Positions 53,230 to 64,000 of a stretch of DNA of 64,000 bases are shown piece by piece (the first letter of the stretch is position 1; every line of letters starts with the position of its first letter). Location of the stretch: NCBI GenBank assembly GCA_963669155.1, contig OZ022589.1, positions 8,265,641 to 8,329,640 on the forward strand. Direction: 5' to 3'. The notes beneath the pieces were generated by a model, which ran no database searches, had not been told where the DNA came from, and worked only from the letters and a program-made list of their open reading frames with translations. This stretch comes from Arbacia lixula (lineage: Eukaryota; Echinodermata; Echinoidea; Arbacioida; Arbaciidae). Made by a program: the position numbers and the translations under genes.

Positions 53230-55470
53230 GATCTTCGTTGTTCTTTTCTCTTCCGATGCAAGCATTCTTTCATATAGAGTACCGAAGTGGTGTCGTCATA
53301 TGAACATGTTGTCAAGACAAATTTACTCTAAACAAACTCACTCCAATGAGAGGTTTACCTGTCCGATATTGTATATCGGGCTAGTGTCCGCATTCTCAAT
53401 TACATTCCCCGTTGTAATCACCGCTGCTTGTTCTGCCCGTGTTTACAGCCATTTGTCTCGACAATGATGCTCAAATTGCGTCACACTTCGGTACTCTATA
53501 TTCAGATAAGCAGACGTAGACGGTTGCTTATTTTCCCCACAAATATATTTTTTATTCTTGAATGCATCAACATTTCCAGATTCATGACATATATCAATAC
53601 GGTAATGATGAAACTCATTCATGTATAATCACGTAAATGCTCATTGTATTGATGAAGGAAACACTCGAATATCTATATCGTGGATACAGAGAATTGTCAT
53701 AATCAAAACTCAACTCAAACAGTGATGCAACACTTTGGCAATTGTCGACAAAAACTCTGAATATAAAAAATGTCATGTTGTTTTCTTACATATTTGCTGG
53801 CTGAGCCTCCCCCCTACCCACAAAAATACAACGAAAATCAGAGTAAGAAAGTGAAATGATTTATTACAACATAAAATTGAAAATGAGAATGAGGGATATT
53901 AGGTGGGATATGTGACAAACATAAATTTTATTTCAAGAACTAAAAATTGAAAATGCATACTTGTTCTTTTATAATGCTGTCTTTATCAAACGCTTAGAAA
54001 TATAACTTATTTAGTTCTTATTCATCCCATCCTTTCAAAGATAAGTACATTTATACTAGGATCCCTTATGCCATGGTCACAACCGGCCGTCCGTGTTTTT
54101 CTACGTGGAGTTGGCAGCTTGCTTGCCAACTTCTACGATCCTTCCCTGCGTCGTCCTTGCGTCCGACGCAAGGAGTTTCAGCGAAACCCGACGCAGATCA
54201 CAAGCAGAGAGAATCACATGTATATGTGAAGGAACATCGCGGGGGAAATCAAGAAGAACCGAGCTGCACACTCTACAATGCAAAGAAGCTAAGCCATTTG
54301 AATCACCAATTAGATACTTTACACATGCCAACACTGATTCTGATAATGTACATGATGGATAGCTTATATCGTTGGAGATTCACATGGAATAGAATGTCAT
54401 TTGAGAGAGAAATAGTTTGTTCAAACATTGCTTTCCTCAATTAAATACAACCATAATTATTCCGCTTCTTATAGAGAATGAATTCCATGTCGTGTTCATC
54501 AATACTGTGCACTTCACATGCTATTACTTGCAAAACATTCGTGTGTGTGACGGGGATATGTGTCGAAGAATGATTCATGTCGCCGGTCTCTTACACTAAT
54601 ACATCATGGGACGACTTTCCCTTATATGTGCAGTATCGATAATTCAACGTGCTTCACATAATCCTTTAATCCTAATACTCACGGGGGTGCATTATTCCCC
54701 CACCCCCCGTCAATTTTTTTGTCGGTACTTCCGAACATCTCAATATTTGATTTTTTTTCTAATCCTTCCCGCACATTTTGATACCAAATTTATGACGATC
54801 GGACCTACCGTGCCGATATCAGATTACGTTTACCAAACACATGTCGCTGAAATTTTGCTATTTTTCTATATGACTGAGCACAACCATATGGACAAAATCA
54901 TGTAGGAGATTTCCCGTTTTATGTAAATACTTTTCTAATAGGTAGTGTTAATAGTTACAACACACACAAACCCACATACACCCACATTCACACACACTTG
55001 CACCCAAATCGCAAAATGCGCTTGACGAAAAACAATGAAATACGTGAGAAATAATTACCACAGCCTATCCTTTTTTTCAGGAATTGATGAGGGATCTTTA
55101 AAAGACATTTGTACCAGAAATTGATATTCCCGAGGCTATATCTAGTGATTTCTTGCATAAATGAGCATACATTATTGAATTTAAAAGATAAAGGCACTTT
55201 CGTAAATTTAGCTATACAATTTGTAGAGTACATAATTCTTGACCCTTATAAAAAAAATTCATGGAATCGGGCGGCCCATGGCCATAATGCCCCCCCCCCC
55301 CACCCTAACATGCTTTGAAATACCCCGGTAGTATTAGGGTTAAGAGAGGTGTCATTCTTTGTTCAAAAGTATTCATGCATGCAATCCAACTTTTCGTGAA
55401 ATAATTCTACGATCATGATTTGCCTTGTGGTCTGTCCAAGCTATCTTGATAGTTAATATGACTGCTTGAT
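53230..55470. other. No gene recognised
   Basis: A GC-richer patch at 54070-54260 contains local inverted repeats (GTTGGCAGCTTGCTTGCCAAC; TGCGTCGT...CGACGCA) but no conserved frame. Confidence 0.4.
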
Positions 55471-55477
55471 ACATTAT

Positions 55478-55532
55478 CTCTCTCTGTCTCTCTGTCTCTC
55501 TGTCTCTCTGTCTCTCTCTCTCTCTCTCTCTG
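55478..55532. repeat. (CTCTCTGT)n/(CT)n microsatellite
   Basis: Regular TCTCTCTG units followed by pure CT. Confidence 0.95.
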
Positions 55533-56129
55533 GGTGCTTTGTCGTGTGACGTAGGCGATCATGGAGTGCCACACAGTTCTCTGTACTGAGCTCTTTGTAT
55601 CAATTGCATATCATGGTAAACCAGTCAGTCAGGATGCTTATCAACTTAATAATCCTTCTTCCAATGCCCCATACCACTGGTTCTTTTTCATCAATCCAAA
55701 CTCTTTCAAGTCAACTTTACACAGAATACGACGTACAAAATCTCAACCTTCAGACATAGCACATACAGCTATGACTTGAGTCATATGTAACAAGTAAGGT
55801 AAAAACTCGTTCTAGGCACATCTTAATATGATCCGCTATTACGGTGAACATGTCTGTACTGACTTTCCAATGGGTGGATACAAAATACCTTTTGTTCCCC
55901 TGCATCAGTTATAAACTAATGCTCAATACCCCAAAGGAGATGCAGTCCGCTGGTTCAATAATGATGTGCGAGTTTCGGCATGTAAACAATTAAGATTGGC
56001 GGTTATTTCTGACCAGTCAATCCTAAAGCTCGCAGCTTAATCAAGAGAGAGATGTGTCGCTGATATTTATATGGGACATGTGTGGAGTTACCCCGGTGGT
56101 CCTCTGTGGGAAAGTCCACCCTTCAATGA

Positions 56130-56540
56130 CCTCTCCTTAAGGAGAGATGTAGCGTTGATTAGTTGAGCTACCTCTGCGCGTTCTCTTCAAATCGTTCCAA
56201 AGCCCATCCGTTAATTCATCGTGACCTTTATTTTAGGGAAGATTTAGAATTGATTTGTTGCGCTAGCTCAGCGGGCTCTCTCTCTCCCTTACCATTTTGT
56301 CAAGTCTCGCAAAAGTTCATCCTATAATGGCAACTCTGGTCGGATAGATTTCTTGTTCATTTGTCAAGCTGGCTGCGCGGCTTAATTATCTCCCTCACTC
56401 ATCCTTCGTTAAGTCATGCCAAAGTCCATCCTACGGTCTATAGTGACCACTCCTTTAGGAAGATTTAGCCTAGTGTTCATTTGTTGAGCTCTGCGAGTTC
56501 TCGACAATTTCCCTCACTCATTCTACTTTAATTCGGCCTG
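56130..56540. repeat. Degenerate tandem repeat of about 115-130 bp
   Basis: Phrases of the type GATTTAG...TGATTTGTTGAGCT, CTCCCTCACTCAT and AAAGTCCATCCT recur at roughly regular spacing with strong divergence. Confidence 0.5.
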
Positions 56541-56587
56541 CTTTGGCGCTTCCTACAGTAGCGTCCCCGCCGACGACGGAATTCTTA

Positions 56588-57125
56588 TGGATTTCTCGCT
56601 TTCCTTCATACGTTATTAAATCATTATGAATTATGATTCACCAAGATGTAAATTACTGCTGAGTTTCTCTAACTGGAACGTGCCCATAAAGCCGTAGATG
56701 CTCTCCTCCTACTCGTCACTGTGCTTCGCAAAGTGGGGAGCTCTGCAATACTTGACGTCAAGGTCGCTCTCCACATGCTTGCGCCACTGCTCGACCAACT
56801 CGTCGTTTTCCTTGGCCGTGGCGATCGGGTCATCGCGAGAGAAGAGGTTCAGGGCGGGCGCCTTGACCGGGCGGCCAGTAAAGATCTCATTCACCTGAAG
56901 GACAATGCAGAACAATAGTACCGTTAATAAACTCTGCTTTTTTGGATGATGTTTGGAGGTTTGCATGGTGGTATGATCAATCATAGAATAGAACCGATGT
57001 AGAACCGATGATTAAACTCTGCTTTGTTTCTTTGGAAATTTTTATGGAATTCTCGCTTTCTTTCATACATTAATGAATCATAATGAATTATGATTCCCCA
57101 AGATGTAAATTACTGCTGAGTTTAT
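56588..57125. repeat. 80-bp direct duplication bracketing the last TMEM53-like exon
   Basis: ATGGATTTCTCGCTTTCCTT...GATGTAAATTACTGCTGAGT at 56589-56667 recurs at 57045-57122 with a few differences; the exon 56709-56894 lies between. Confidence 0.8.
56709..56894 (-). CDS. TMEM53/DUF829-like, last exon
   Basis: The acceptor TGTCCTTCAG|GTG opens 61 codons plus stop. The stretch APALNLFSRDDPIATA followed by an ELVEQWRKH helix is the conserved C-terminal part of DUF829 proteins, where the acidic residues sit in the position of the hydrolase acid. The open frame with no damage here contrasts with the disrupted upstream exon. Confidence 0.7.
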   Translation of the reverse strand: MNEIFTGRPVKAPALNLFSRDDPIATAKENDELVEQWRKHVESDLDVKYCRAPHFAKHSDE

Positions 57126-57396
57126 GCCTTGTAAAATGTTAGAAATATGTGGCTTGTTTGAGACCGAGTCTCCGCGAGACTAGACGGGTCTCCGAGAAGT
57201 CATCGTGAATTCGAATGTGTTTGATTTTTTGTTTAAGTCTCATGTAAGTCTCTGTAACTTATCTATGCTGTCCTTGCGACATCTCTACCAATGAGTCGGA
57301 CCTTTAACTCTTACATTACCATTCCCTGAAAACCACATTGGCTTACGACACATCTTCACGCCAATGCTCATGGGAAAGTTTACCCTTCAAGCTCAC

Positions 57397-57810
57397 CTTG
57401 ACGATGCTATCCATGGTGTACTTGTTGGTCAGCCAATAGTAGGTCTCTGCAACCCTCTTGATGGATGACAAACTGCGTAAAGGAATTATTGGCGGCCTGC
57501 GAGTAGATACCCTCGTAGCTATCCCTGGAGAGAATACAACTGTACAGGATCTGATCAACGATGCGGTGACGCACCGATGCATAGGCCTAACGGCTCCTCC
57601 GCTCCGCAGACGCGCGCTTCTTCTCCCTCTGATGCATCCATTGGGTCGAGCATCTCGGCGTACACGTGGCTGCTGACTGAGAAGGCATGGACCAGGAGAG
57701 GGCGTGTGTCGCCGTCCGTGACATAATCCAGGATCTCCCGCGCGATCTCCTTGGCGTTGGCGAGCCAGGCGATGTCGATGGGTCGCGTCTTGACCACCAG
57801 TACATCGAAT
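57397..57810 (-). pseudogene. TMEM53/DUF829-like, central exon with two frame breaks
   Basis: Acceptor TTGTTCTAG|A, donor AAG|GTGAGC. The expected family order of motifs is present but spread over three frames; the breaks fall near 57600-57640 and near 57465-57485. The GC content is clearly higher than in the flanks, as expected for an exon. The nucleophile-elbow position reads HAFSVSSH. Confidence 0.7.
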
Positions 57811-57949
57811 CTAGAACAACTAAAAAAATATACAACATTGAAACATGTATTTGACTTAACATAGGAAAATATAGATAGTGACTGATCGGCAATAGCGACG
57901 ATTAATAAAAAGCGGCACAACATGAGTATTGCAGAGATGTAAGTATAAA

Positions 57950-57950
<1 letters not shown>

Positions 57951-57980
<30 letters not shown>
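57951..57980. repeat. (TGAT)n microsatellite
   Basis: Seven uninterrupted GATT units. Confidence 0.95.
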
Positions 57981-58329
57981 AAGAAATTAACGACACTACT
58001 TGAGTGTCATATAAGTGCCGAACAGTTCACCTAAAAAGATGAAACAATTCAAGTTTCCCTAATGTGATTTACAGAATTTGAGCAGGATTATAAATCAGAA
58101 ATAAATCAATATGTTAACTTCCTCGGGATAACTTCCCTACTCTTTATGAAAAGAGAAGCAGGTTCTTTAACGTGCCAATGGTGTGATTGTCCTTTACACG
58201 GGACCGACGGTTTAAAGTCTCCTCCGAAAGACTAGGCAAATGGAATAAAATACCTTGCCCAAGGGTATACCTGTTGTGATTGGGATACGATCAGTTTCCC
58301 ACTTAAAATGTAGTGTAAAGATTGATCTT

Positions 58330-58640
58330 CTTTAGAAAGTTTATAACACATAATCGCGAAATATCTCTAAATAATGTCTAGAGGTCAGGACAATCAAAAA
58401 GGTAATACGAATATTTGCAAGTTCAACACATTGAAGGAGAATGTGTTTAATTGTTAGTGTATAATTACATGACATGCATTGAGGTGGATTTTCTACTGCA
58501 AATAAGTATGCATGAGTCAAATAAGAATGCCCAATACGAGCACGGGTCAAATATAAACAATGCAGAAAAAGGTTTACCCGTAAAAGCCTCAGTGGCTTGA
58601 TATATTGGGTACACCTGTGTAAAAAGAGCATGCAGATAAA
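58330..58640 (-). mobile_element. RNase H-type LINE, 3' terminal coding remnant
   Basis: Minus strand reads LTRARIGHSYLTHAYLF, CMSCNYTLTIKHILLQCVEL and ANIR, the RIGH-x-x-L-T-H / C-x-x-C / TVKHIL tail that follows the RNase H domain in I-type LINEs. The rest of the element is absent. Confidence 0.75.
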
Positions 58641-58649
58641 TAAAATAAT

Positions 58650-60085
58650 TACACCGGGGAGCTAAAGCTGTTAACTTATTTTGTTCTATGTTGCGCCAGG
58701 TAAAGAGTATTGAGAGGAGGAATGCTGTTTGTCATATTGTGGGGTTCTTCATAAATGAAATAAATAATAAAAATCTGAACTAATGTTTATGTAGTTTCAA
58801 AATGAAACTTTAATTATAAGGAATGCATGAAATAATCAGATTATAATGAAACTCAATAACATAAACATAGCAATTGAATTGAACAGTGAAATGTTGCCTC
58901 AATACAATAATCTTTAAATAGGAATGAGGATGGATAAACAATAAAATATTTTCCGATTGACTCTGTCTACTAGTTATATATATATATCAAAAGTAATGAA
59001 TTAAATTATGGGTTTACATCAAAATGTCTTTGGTACAGATATCAAATCCTGGATATGGCCGGTTGATAATGTTCAGCGCAGTGTGCAGCGTCAATACAAC
59101 CCGGTCGCGATAACGTTGATTTTTGAAGGGCGAGTTCATCAAAAGACCCGCTGTCGAGGCTACACAGTTTGGTTTACCAAATAGACTTCGCAAAAAAAAA
59201 AAAAAAAAAACAGCAACCGGATATCTCCTCGAAATCTCCAATTAGCATAATAGCCATTTACTAGCATAATAATATCCAGAGCTAGAATGGTTCATACCTC
59301 TGCTATGTACAATACTTCCATTTAACCAGCAACCATTACTTATGACCGCTTGTTAACAAAATGCGTAAGTTGCATAAACCATTGATTATCAAAACATATA
59401 GCCACGCTAAAGTAGTTCTCATTTCCATCCCAATGTAAATATATGCCGTAAATACACGGTGGTACAAATCAATGAGAAATACCCAACAATATAGGCTTCC
59501 TCAAAGATCGACATAGCTGACATAAAATGGCCGACTTTTGTTACTTGCCAAAAGAGGGCGTTTATGACATTTGACTACTAATTAAACAAATTTCAGTTTT
59601 TGGTGAAAAATACATACGTTCAGTTTCCGAACTAGAAGAAATCATTCAATTTGAAATGATAATTTTCGTGTCAGAAATTGTTTGCATTTAAAATGTGCAC
59701 TTTATTGAAAGCACTGATTTTTAGAAGGCCAAACTTCTATCTGAAAGACTTTCCAATAAGGAAATTAAACGGTTGTAGAAACCCCCCGCAAACAGGCATG
59801 TTTCAGACTTACAGTTATTTTGAAGAATTGAAGACCCTGTTGCCTGCCTCCCGGTGGAATTTGTGTCCACACGACGGCCGTCTGCACTTCCCGCTCATGA
59901 CAGCAGAAACAGTGGCAGCTAGAGTTGGGGCGGATACACTCACTCTCATGCAGCAAGTCCCCAGACTTCCCCGACTCTCTCCCGCACACAGGACTCCTCC
60001 CCGTGGGTGACCAAACAGGTCTTCCGTCAATCACGACAAAATAGCTTCTAACACCACTCCCTCAAACTCATGTACTCTCGGATCC
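58650..60085. other. No supported gene; GC-rich patch at 59815-60030
   Basis: The patch has open minus-strand frames of 71 and 89 codons and a donor-like AACT|GTAAGT near 59811. It could be a 5' exon of the TMEM53-like gene, but I recognise no motif. Confidence 0.25.
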
Positions 60086-60092
60086 TAGTTCC

Positions 60093-60807
60093 CAGGGATG
60101 TGTTATGGAAGGATATGAAACAACTTTCTTTCTTTGAAGCCATGCGTGGCACCGCCGAAAACAATGTCTTCTCTGCATGTGCTTTTCAGGTGTTTTAATA
60201 ATAACGAACAGGATTGCGTAGCAACGGTTTCTCAGAAAGAACAAAAGAAATGTAGAGTCTTATTTCGCTTGTCCAGTTCTGTTGGATTGCATCAATACTT
60301 TTGTGAGTAAAAGAGATATCAGTGAACAAAAATAAACAGTTTTTTCTACTAAAATATCTCATTTGCACGCAAATGCACGCAAATTCTGTTAATGAAAATA
60401 AACAGCTTAAGATATCATTTTGATATTGATTGAAATCCACATTTGCGGAAATCTGCGGAAAGTGAAGAAATAAGTTAATTGAGTAAGTAAGAATATTATC
60501 TTATATCTCCGTTTGTGAATCATTCAACAATTATTTACAAGAAAACCGAGTAAAGGATTTTTAGTGGTGTTGCCCGTAACTCTCTTGAAAATTGCACGAA
60601 AATGTGATAAGAAACATAGCTTCCAGAGACAAAACAGTGAATTAAAGATACTGCTTTCCAAGTTAACAGCAGCTAAATGTCGGTGCCGCGCATGTGACTT
60701 CAAAGCATTGAAATGATTGTGGAATGCTTTTGACATTCATTAGCACGCTTTAGTATCCATACAGATGTTTGAATATATTATTGTTTCTCCTTCCTAACAC
60801 ATGCCTG
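60093..60807 (-). mobile_element. hAT-like MITE, copy 2 (inverted relative to copy 1)
   Basis: Left end CAGGGATGTGTTATGGAAGG, right end CTCCTTCCTAACACATGCCTG; flanks CTAGTTCC and CTCGTTCC match at 7 of 8 bases, an 8-bp duplication as for hAT. Aligned end to end with 32773-33493 in reverse orientation. Confidence 0.85.
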
Positions 60808-60814
60808 CTCGTTC

Positions 60815-61465
60815 CATCATACCAAAACAAAATCTACCAATCATGTTCTCCCATATGTGCTCACGTCACTTACTATTACATAATACCATTAGGGCAAAAT
60901 CAGGCAAACCGAAAAAACGCGGGTAACAATAAACTAGGCACGGCTCCTAGCTGCGAAAAGGATAAACAAAAGAATTAATAATGCGATGCATCCAGTGCGC
61001 CACAGAGCCTAGGTTACCTTTATTATAAAACATATGGTATAAAGGCTTTTAGAAGATGAGTCGAATTAACTCGGCCATGTGGTGTTTAAAGCTATTACAA
61101 AAGAAACACATTACTGAGCAACGTGGCTTCCATTGCCAGTCAGTTAACCTTTGTAATTTTGCTTACATCTTATTTTGACACTGTTTACAAGTTGATTTTA
61201 AAAGAATTACGAAACTAAGCATTTTGAATGTGTGCTGGTAATGAATTCTAGGTTACTGGACCTAAACAACGGGCTGATTTGGAAAGAGTATTTTGTATTT
61301 AACTTTCCACATGTGGAATTTAACAGGTTGAAGCGTATTGTACTGATGAATTTCAGCATTCAATGAAAACATGTGCATGAGATATTAGGTTTGAAAAGTA
61401 TCTACGCATTAAACAGGCAGTTTGCATCATATCTATATCAAGAACATTAAGTAACGTTCGAACGG
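60815..61465. other. No recognisable feature
   Basis: A+T-rich without frames or repeats that I can identify. Confidence 0.4.
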
Positions 61466-62189
61466 GACGGGCCATCTCTATACCTAATTTTGTTGAGTTC
61501 ATAATCATTAACCTATGCACCAAATTCAGTACTTTTACGTAACAATAGAACAGAATAAAGCTAAATACATGGCTTTAGCAGCCATTTTGGACGCCACCTT
61601 GGATCCTCCTTGTCTCCTCATCAGCTGAGTACAGTTTGGATACATTCGAGAAAATATTCCTTTTTTTTTTTCTTAAAATGTTGAACCGCAAGGAGCATTT
61701 CAGAGGTGGTGGGGGAGGTATTTACATCACTGTTATTTCATATTTTGAGCACTAGCGATTGATTTTTCACTGTTACCTTTCTTATGTATGGTTATAAACG
61801 AGTTTTATGGCGTCTATACTGAAGAATGGCGACCTTGAAAACATTTTAGATGCCCCAAAATGATATCTCATATCTTTCCAAAGAGAATTTTTAAACATAT
61901 GTTCAAAATTTGGTGCTTGTTGAAAAAAAAGTTAAAAGAACCAAAGAAAAAAAAAACCCTTGAAATATTAATACATGCACTGAGGGAGGGAACAAAGTCC
62001 CCCCATGATAACAAGAGAATAATTGATATGTAAGGCCCCATGTTTATTTCGAGGGTAGGGGGGGGGGGTCTCCCTTGTCCTCTCATCACATGAGTACGCC
62101 ACTACATGTGTACGTTTGATTATTCTTTATCCTCAGTTACTCTACAGTTTAGATACACTTAAAACCTTAGGTCTACTTTCAAGAAAATA

Positions 62190-63165
62190 ATAAATGGAAT
62201 TTGCCCCCTGGGGCCATTTGGGGCGCTACCCGCACACCCCGCCCCTTACCACTTGAGTACCACCATTTTACGAACGTAAGTTCCCTATTGCCCATGGATC
62301 ATTCCAATCAAGTTTGGTTAAAATCCAGTTATTTATTCTTCTGAAAAAGTAAAAATAAGAGAAAGTTGCATGGGGGATTTTTTTTTTTTTTTTTTTTTTT
62401 TTGGGGGGGGCTACTCCCCCCCATGACTCCTTGCCATTGGTGTTTCCCCATTCTAAATTCTAACAACTTAAGGTTCCTAATACCTAAGGATGGTTCCAGT
62501 TATTCATTCTTGAGATATCTTTTAAAGAAAAGGAAAGTTTCCCCTGGGGCGTTTTGGGGGCTACCCCCCTTCCCAACACCTTGTTCCTTGTGTACCCCAA
62601 GTTTACCAACTGATAGTCTCAATTAACTACATGACCTAAAGATAATTCCTATCACGTTTGGTTAAAATCCAGTTATTTATTCTTCTGAAAAAGTCATAAA
62701 TAAGAGGAAGTTCTCCCATGCATGGGGGCATTTTTTGTTAGGGGGTGGGGGGGGGGGGGCTACCTACTCCCAGCTCCTTGCCATTTCCGTCCTCCATACT
62801 AACAATTTAATGTCCCTAATACCTGAGGATGGTTCCAGTTATTTATTCTTGAGAAAAAGTGTTTAAAAAATAAGAGAAAGTTCCCCCCCCGGGGTGTTTT
62901 TGGGGCTACCCCCTTCCCCAGCCCCTAACTGCTTGTACACCACAAGTTTAAGAACTAATGGTCCCTGTTTCCTAAGGATGATTCCTTTCTAGTTTGGTTA
63001 AAATCCAGTTATTTATTCTTGAGAAAATGTCCCAAAATATGAGATAATGCCCCAGGGGCGCTTGGGGGCTACCCCACCCCTTGCCACTCATGCCCACACA
63101 TTTGAACAAGGTAAGGTCCCTATTACCTAAGGATGATTCCTATCAAGGTTCTTTTTCAAGTCCGG
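62190..63165. repeat. Tandem array, about 170-bp unit, five to six copies
   Basis: Copies carry TTGGTTAAAATCCAGTTATT, TATTCTTGAGAAAAAGT, AAATAAGAGAAAGTTCCCC and a GGGGGCTACCCC motif. Homopolymer G and T runs vary between copies. Confidence 0.9.
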
Positions 63166-63169
63166 CGGC

Positions 63170-64000
63170 GCGTTTTCATAAAGAATGAATTGGGGCACTT
63201 TAGAGGCTGCCCCCAGGTGCCCCTGAAAATATTTTGAGATGCCTCTATTGGTAATACATGTATTGTTCCAAATATAATTTCATGCATGTGTGCCAAATTG
63301 GTACTTGTAGGCAAAAGTGCACATTTTTTCACTTTATCCATCCCACCATACAATACACACGTGTCATAGCCTAGCCATATGCCAGTTATTTTTTGGCAGT
63401 AGAAGAAATAAGCACATTTGGAGAGGAGATAGCTGTCATTAAGATCTCCAGCAACTGCCAGCAGGGCCCAAACAAATCAAAGCCATTAAACGGAAGGCCA
63501 TAAAGCAATGTGCAACAGGGGATCTAGGCAACTAACTAGACTAATTTGCGTATAGCTGCATACAATAAATCATGCACTAGCATGCCAGATGACCTTAATT
63601 TTTGTATATATTTGTATTTTCCCAAATCATTGGTTGCGTGGGCCCCTTCCCCCGTCAAAACAATCGCGTCTACAGAGCGAAGAGAGGATTTTGCAAACAT
63701 GGTCTAGGGAACTAGGCTAATAATACGGAAAGGAACCACATATAACAATGAACCAAATATGTCGTGGTTCCTCCTGGAACGATATGTGATAACGAGAACG
63801 ATAGCTGCTGGCATATATTGTTCCGAGAACAGATATAACGCTGTTACGAGATATGCCGTCACACCGGCCGCGATTATCAAGGCACTACTACTACAGCGTT
63901 GCCAATCTAAAGAGTACGCAAGAAATTACGCGTAGACCTCTATGCTATATGGGACTTGCATCCAATACCCATGCGATTTTCCAGAGCTCTCATTCATAGC
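63170..64000. other. No gene recognised
   Basis: One diverged unit of the CCAAATTTGGTGCTTGTAGG family at 63180-63330; the rest shows no frame or repeat. Confidence 0.4.

Larger units (their letters stand above)
56709..57810 (-). pseudogene. TMEM53/DUF829-like protein, C-terminal two exons, with two frame breaks
   Basis: Two minus-strand exons, 57397-57810 and 56709-56894, are joined by a GT/AG intron in phase 0 (GTCAAG|GTGAGC ... CCTTCAG|GTGAAT). The first encodes FDVLVVKTRPIDIAWLANAK..., PLLVHAFSVSSHVYAEML, then in the next frame RHRIVDQILYSC...SRDSYEGIY, then in the third frame SIKRVAETYYWLTNKYTMDS. The last exon reads FTGRPVKAPALNLFSRDDP, EQWRKHVES and a stop. This matches the alpha/beta-hydrolase-like DUF829 family (TMEM53, nuclear-envelope associated in vertebrates). 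The two frame shifts (both +1) lie in the larger exon and are too close for introns. N-terminal exons were not found. Either a decayed copy or sequence errors. Confidence 0.72.

Noticed and set aside
53087..53467. 126-codon frame in the CT-rich tract
   Set aside because: Ser/Leu/Pro low-complexity translation with no conserved part.
59014..59241. Minus-strand frame with KPNCVASTAGLLMN considered as an exon
   Set aside because: No convincing splice sites, an A-run codes poly-Phe in it, and I recognise no family.

Overview
The window is A+T-rich animal genomic DNA: spliced genes, large introns, and a very high load of mobile and tandem repeats (CR1/L2-like and RNase H-bearing LINEs, a Penelope-like element, Tc1 and hAT relics, long foldback elements). 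The IgSF and IFI44-like gene content together with these repeats suggests a marine deuterostome invertebrate, most likely an echinoderm of sea-urchin type. That placement is inference; no rRNA or mitochondrial marker is present.

The central gene runs on the minus strand from 47.87 kb down to 18.37 kb. I could assemble ten coding exons. Every junction has GT/AG ends and compatible phase, giving an uninterrupted 609-codon product. In order the protein has a signal peptide, a V-type Ig domain, a second (C1-like) Ig domain after a Ser/Pro-rich linker, one transmembrane helix with a basic stop-transfer stretch, a short cytosolic linker, and a complete P-loop GTPase domain of IFI44-like type (Walker A at residues 383-390, DNRG at 441-444, THKD at 523-526). 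A single-pass Ig receptor carrying its own GTPase as cytoplasmic tail is the most unusual thing here. The last codons and the stop lie in a TTCCGAA-type repeat.

A second minus-strand gene (56.71-57.81 kb) encodes the C-terminal two thirds of a TMEM53/DUF829-like protein. Its main exon has two reading-frame breaks, so it is a pseudogene or carries sequence errors.

Layout: 0.7-2.5 kb, repeat blocks and an L2-type LINE fragment; 2.96-3.69 kb, a foldback element; 4.0-12.3 kb, one plus-strand LINE split by three nested insertions, including a 5.2-kb composite foldback whose arms are 160-bp tandem arrays full of AGGTCA half-sites; 12.4 kb, a Tc1 relic; 14.1-16.5 kb, a minisatellite split by a Tc1 MITE; 17.0-47.9 kb, the receptor-GTPase gene with introns filled by foldbacks, LINEs, a Penelope-like element, a hAT MITE and tandem repeats; 48-55 kb, sparse sequence with a 3'UTR-like stretch, a Tc1 relic and two tRNA-like sequences; 56.7-57.8 kb, the TMEM53-like gene; 58.3 kb, a LINE relic; 60.1-60.8 kb, the second hAT MITE; 61.5-63.2 kb, tandem arrays. 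Regions not listed hold nothing I can recognise.
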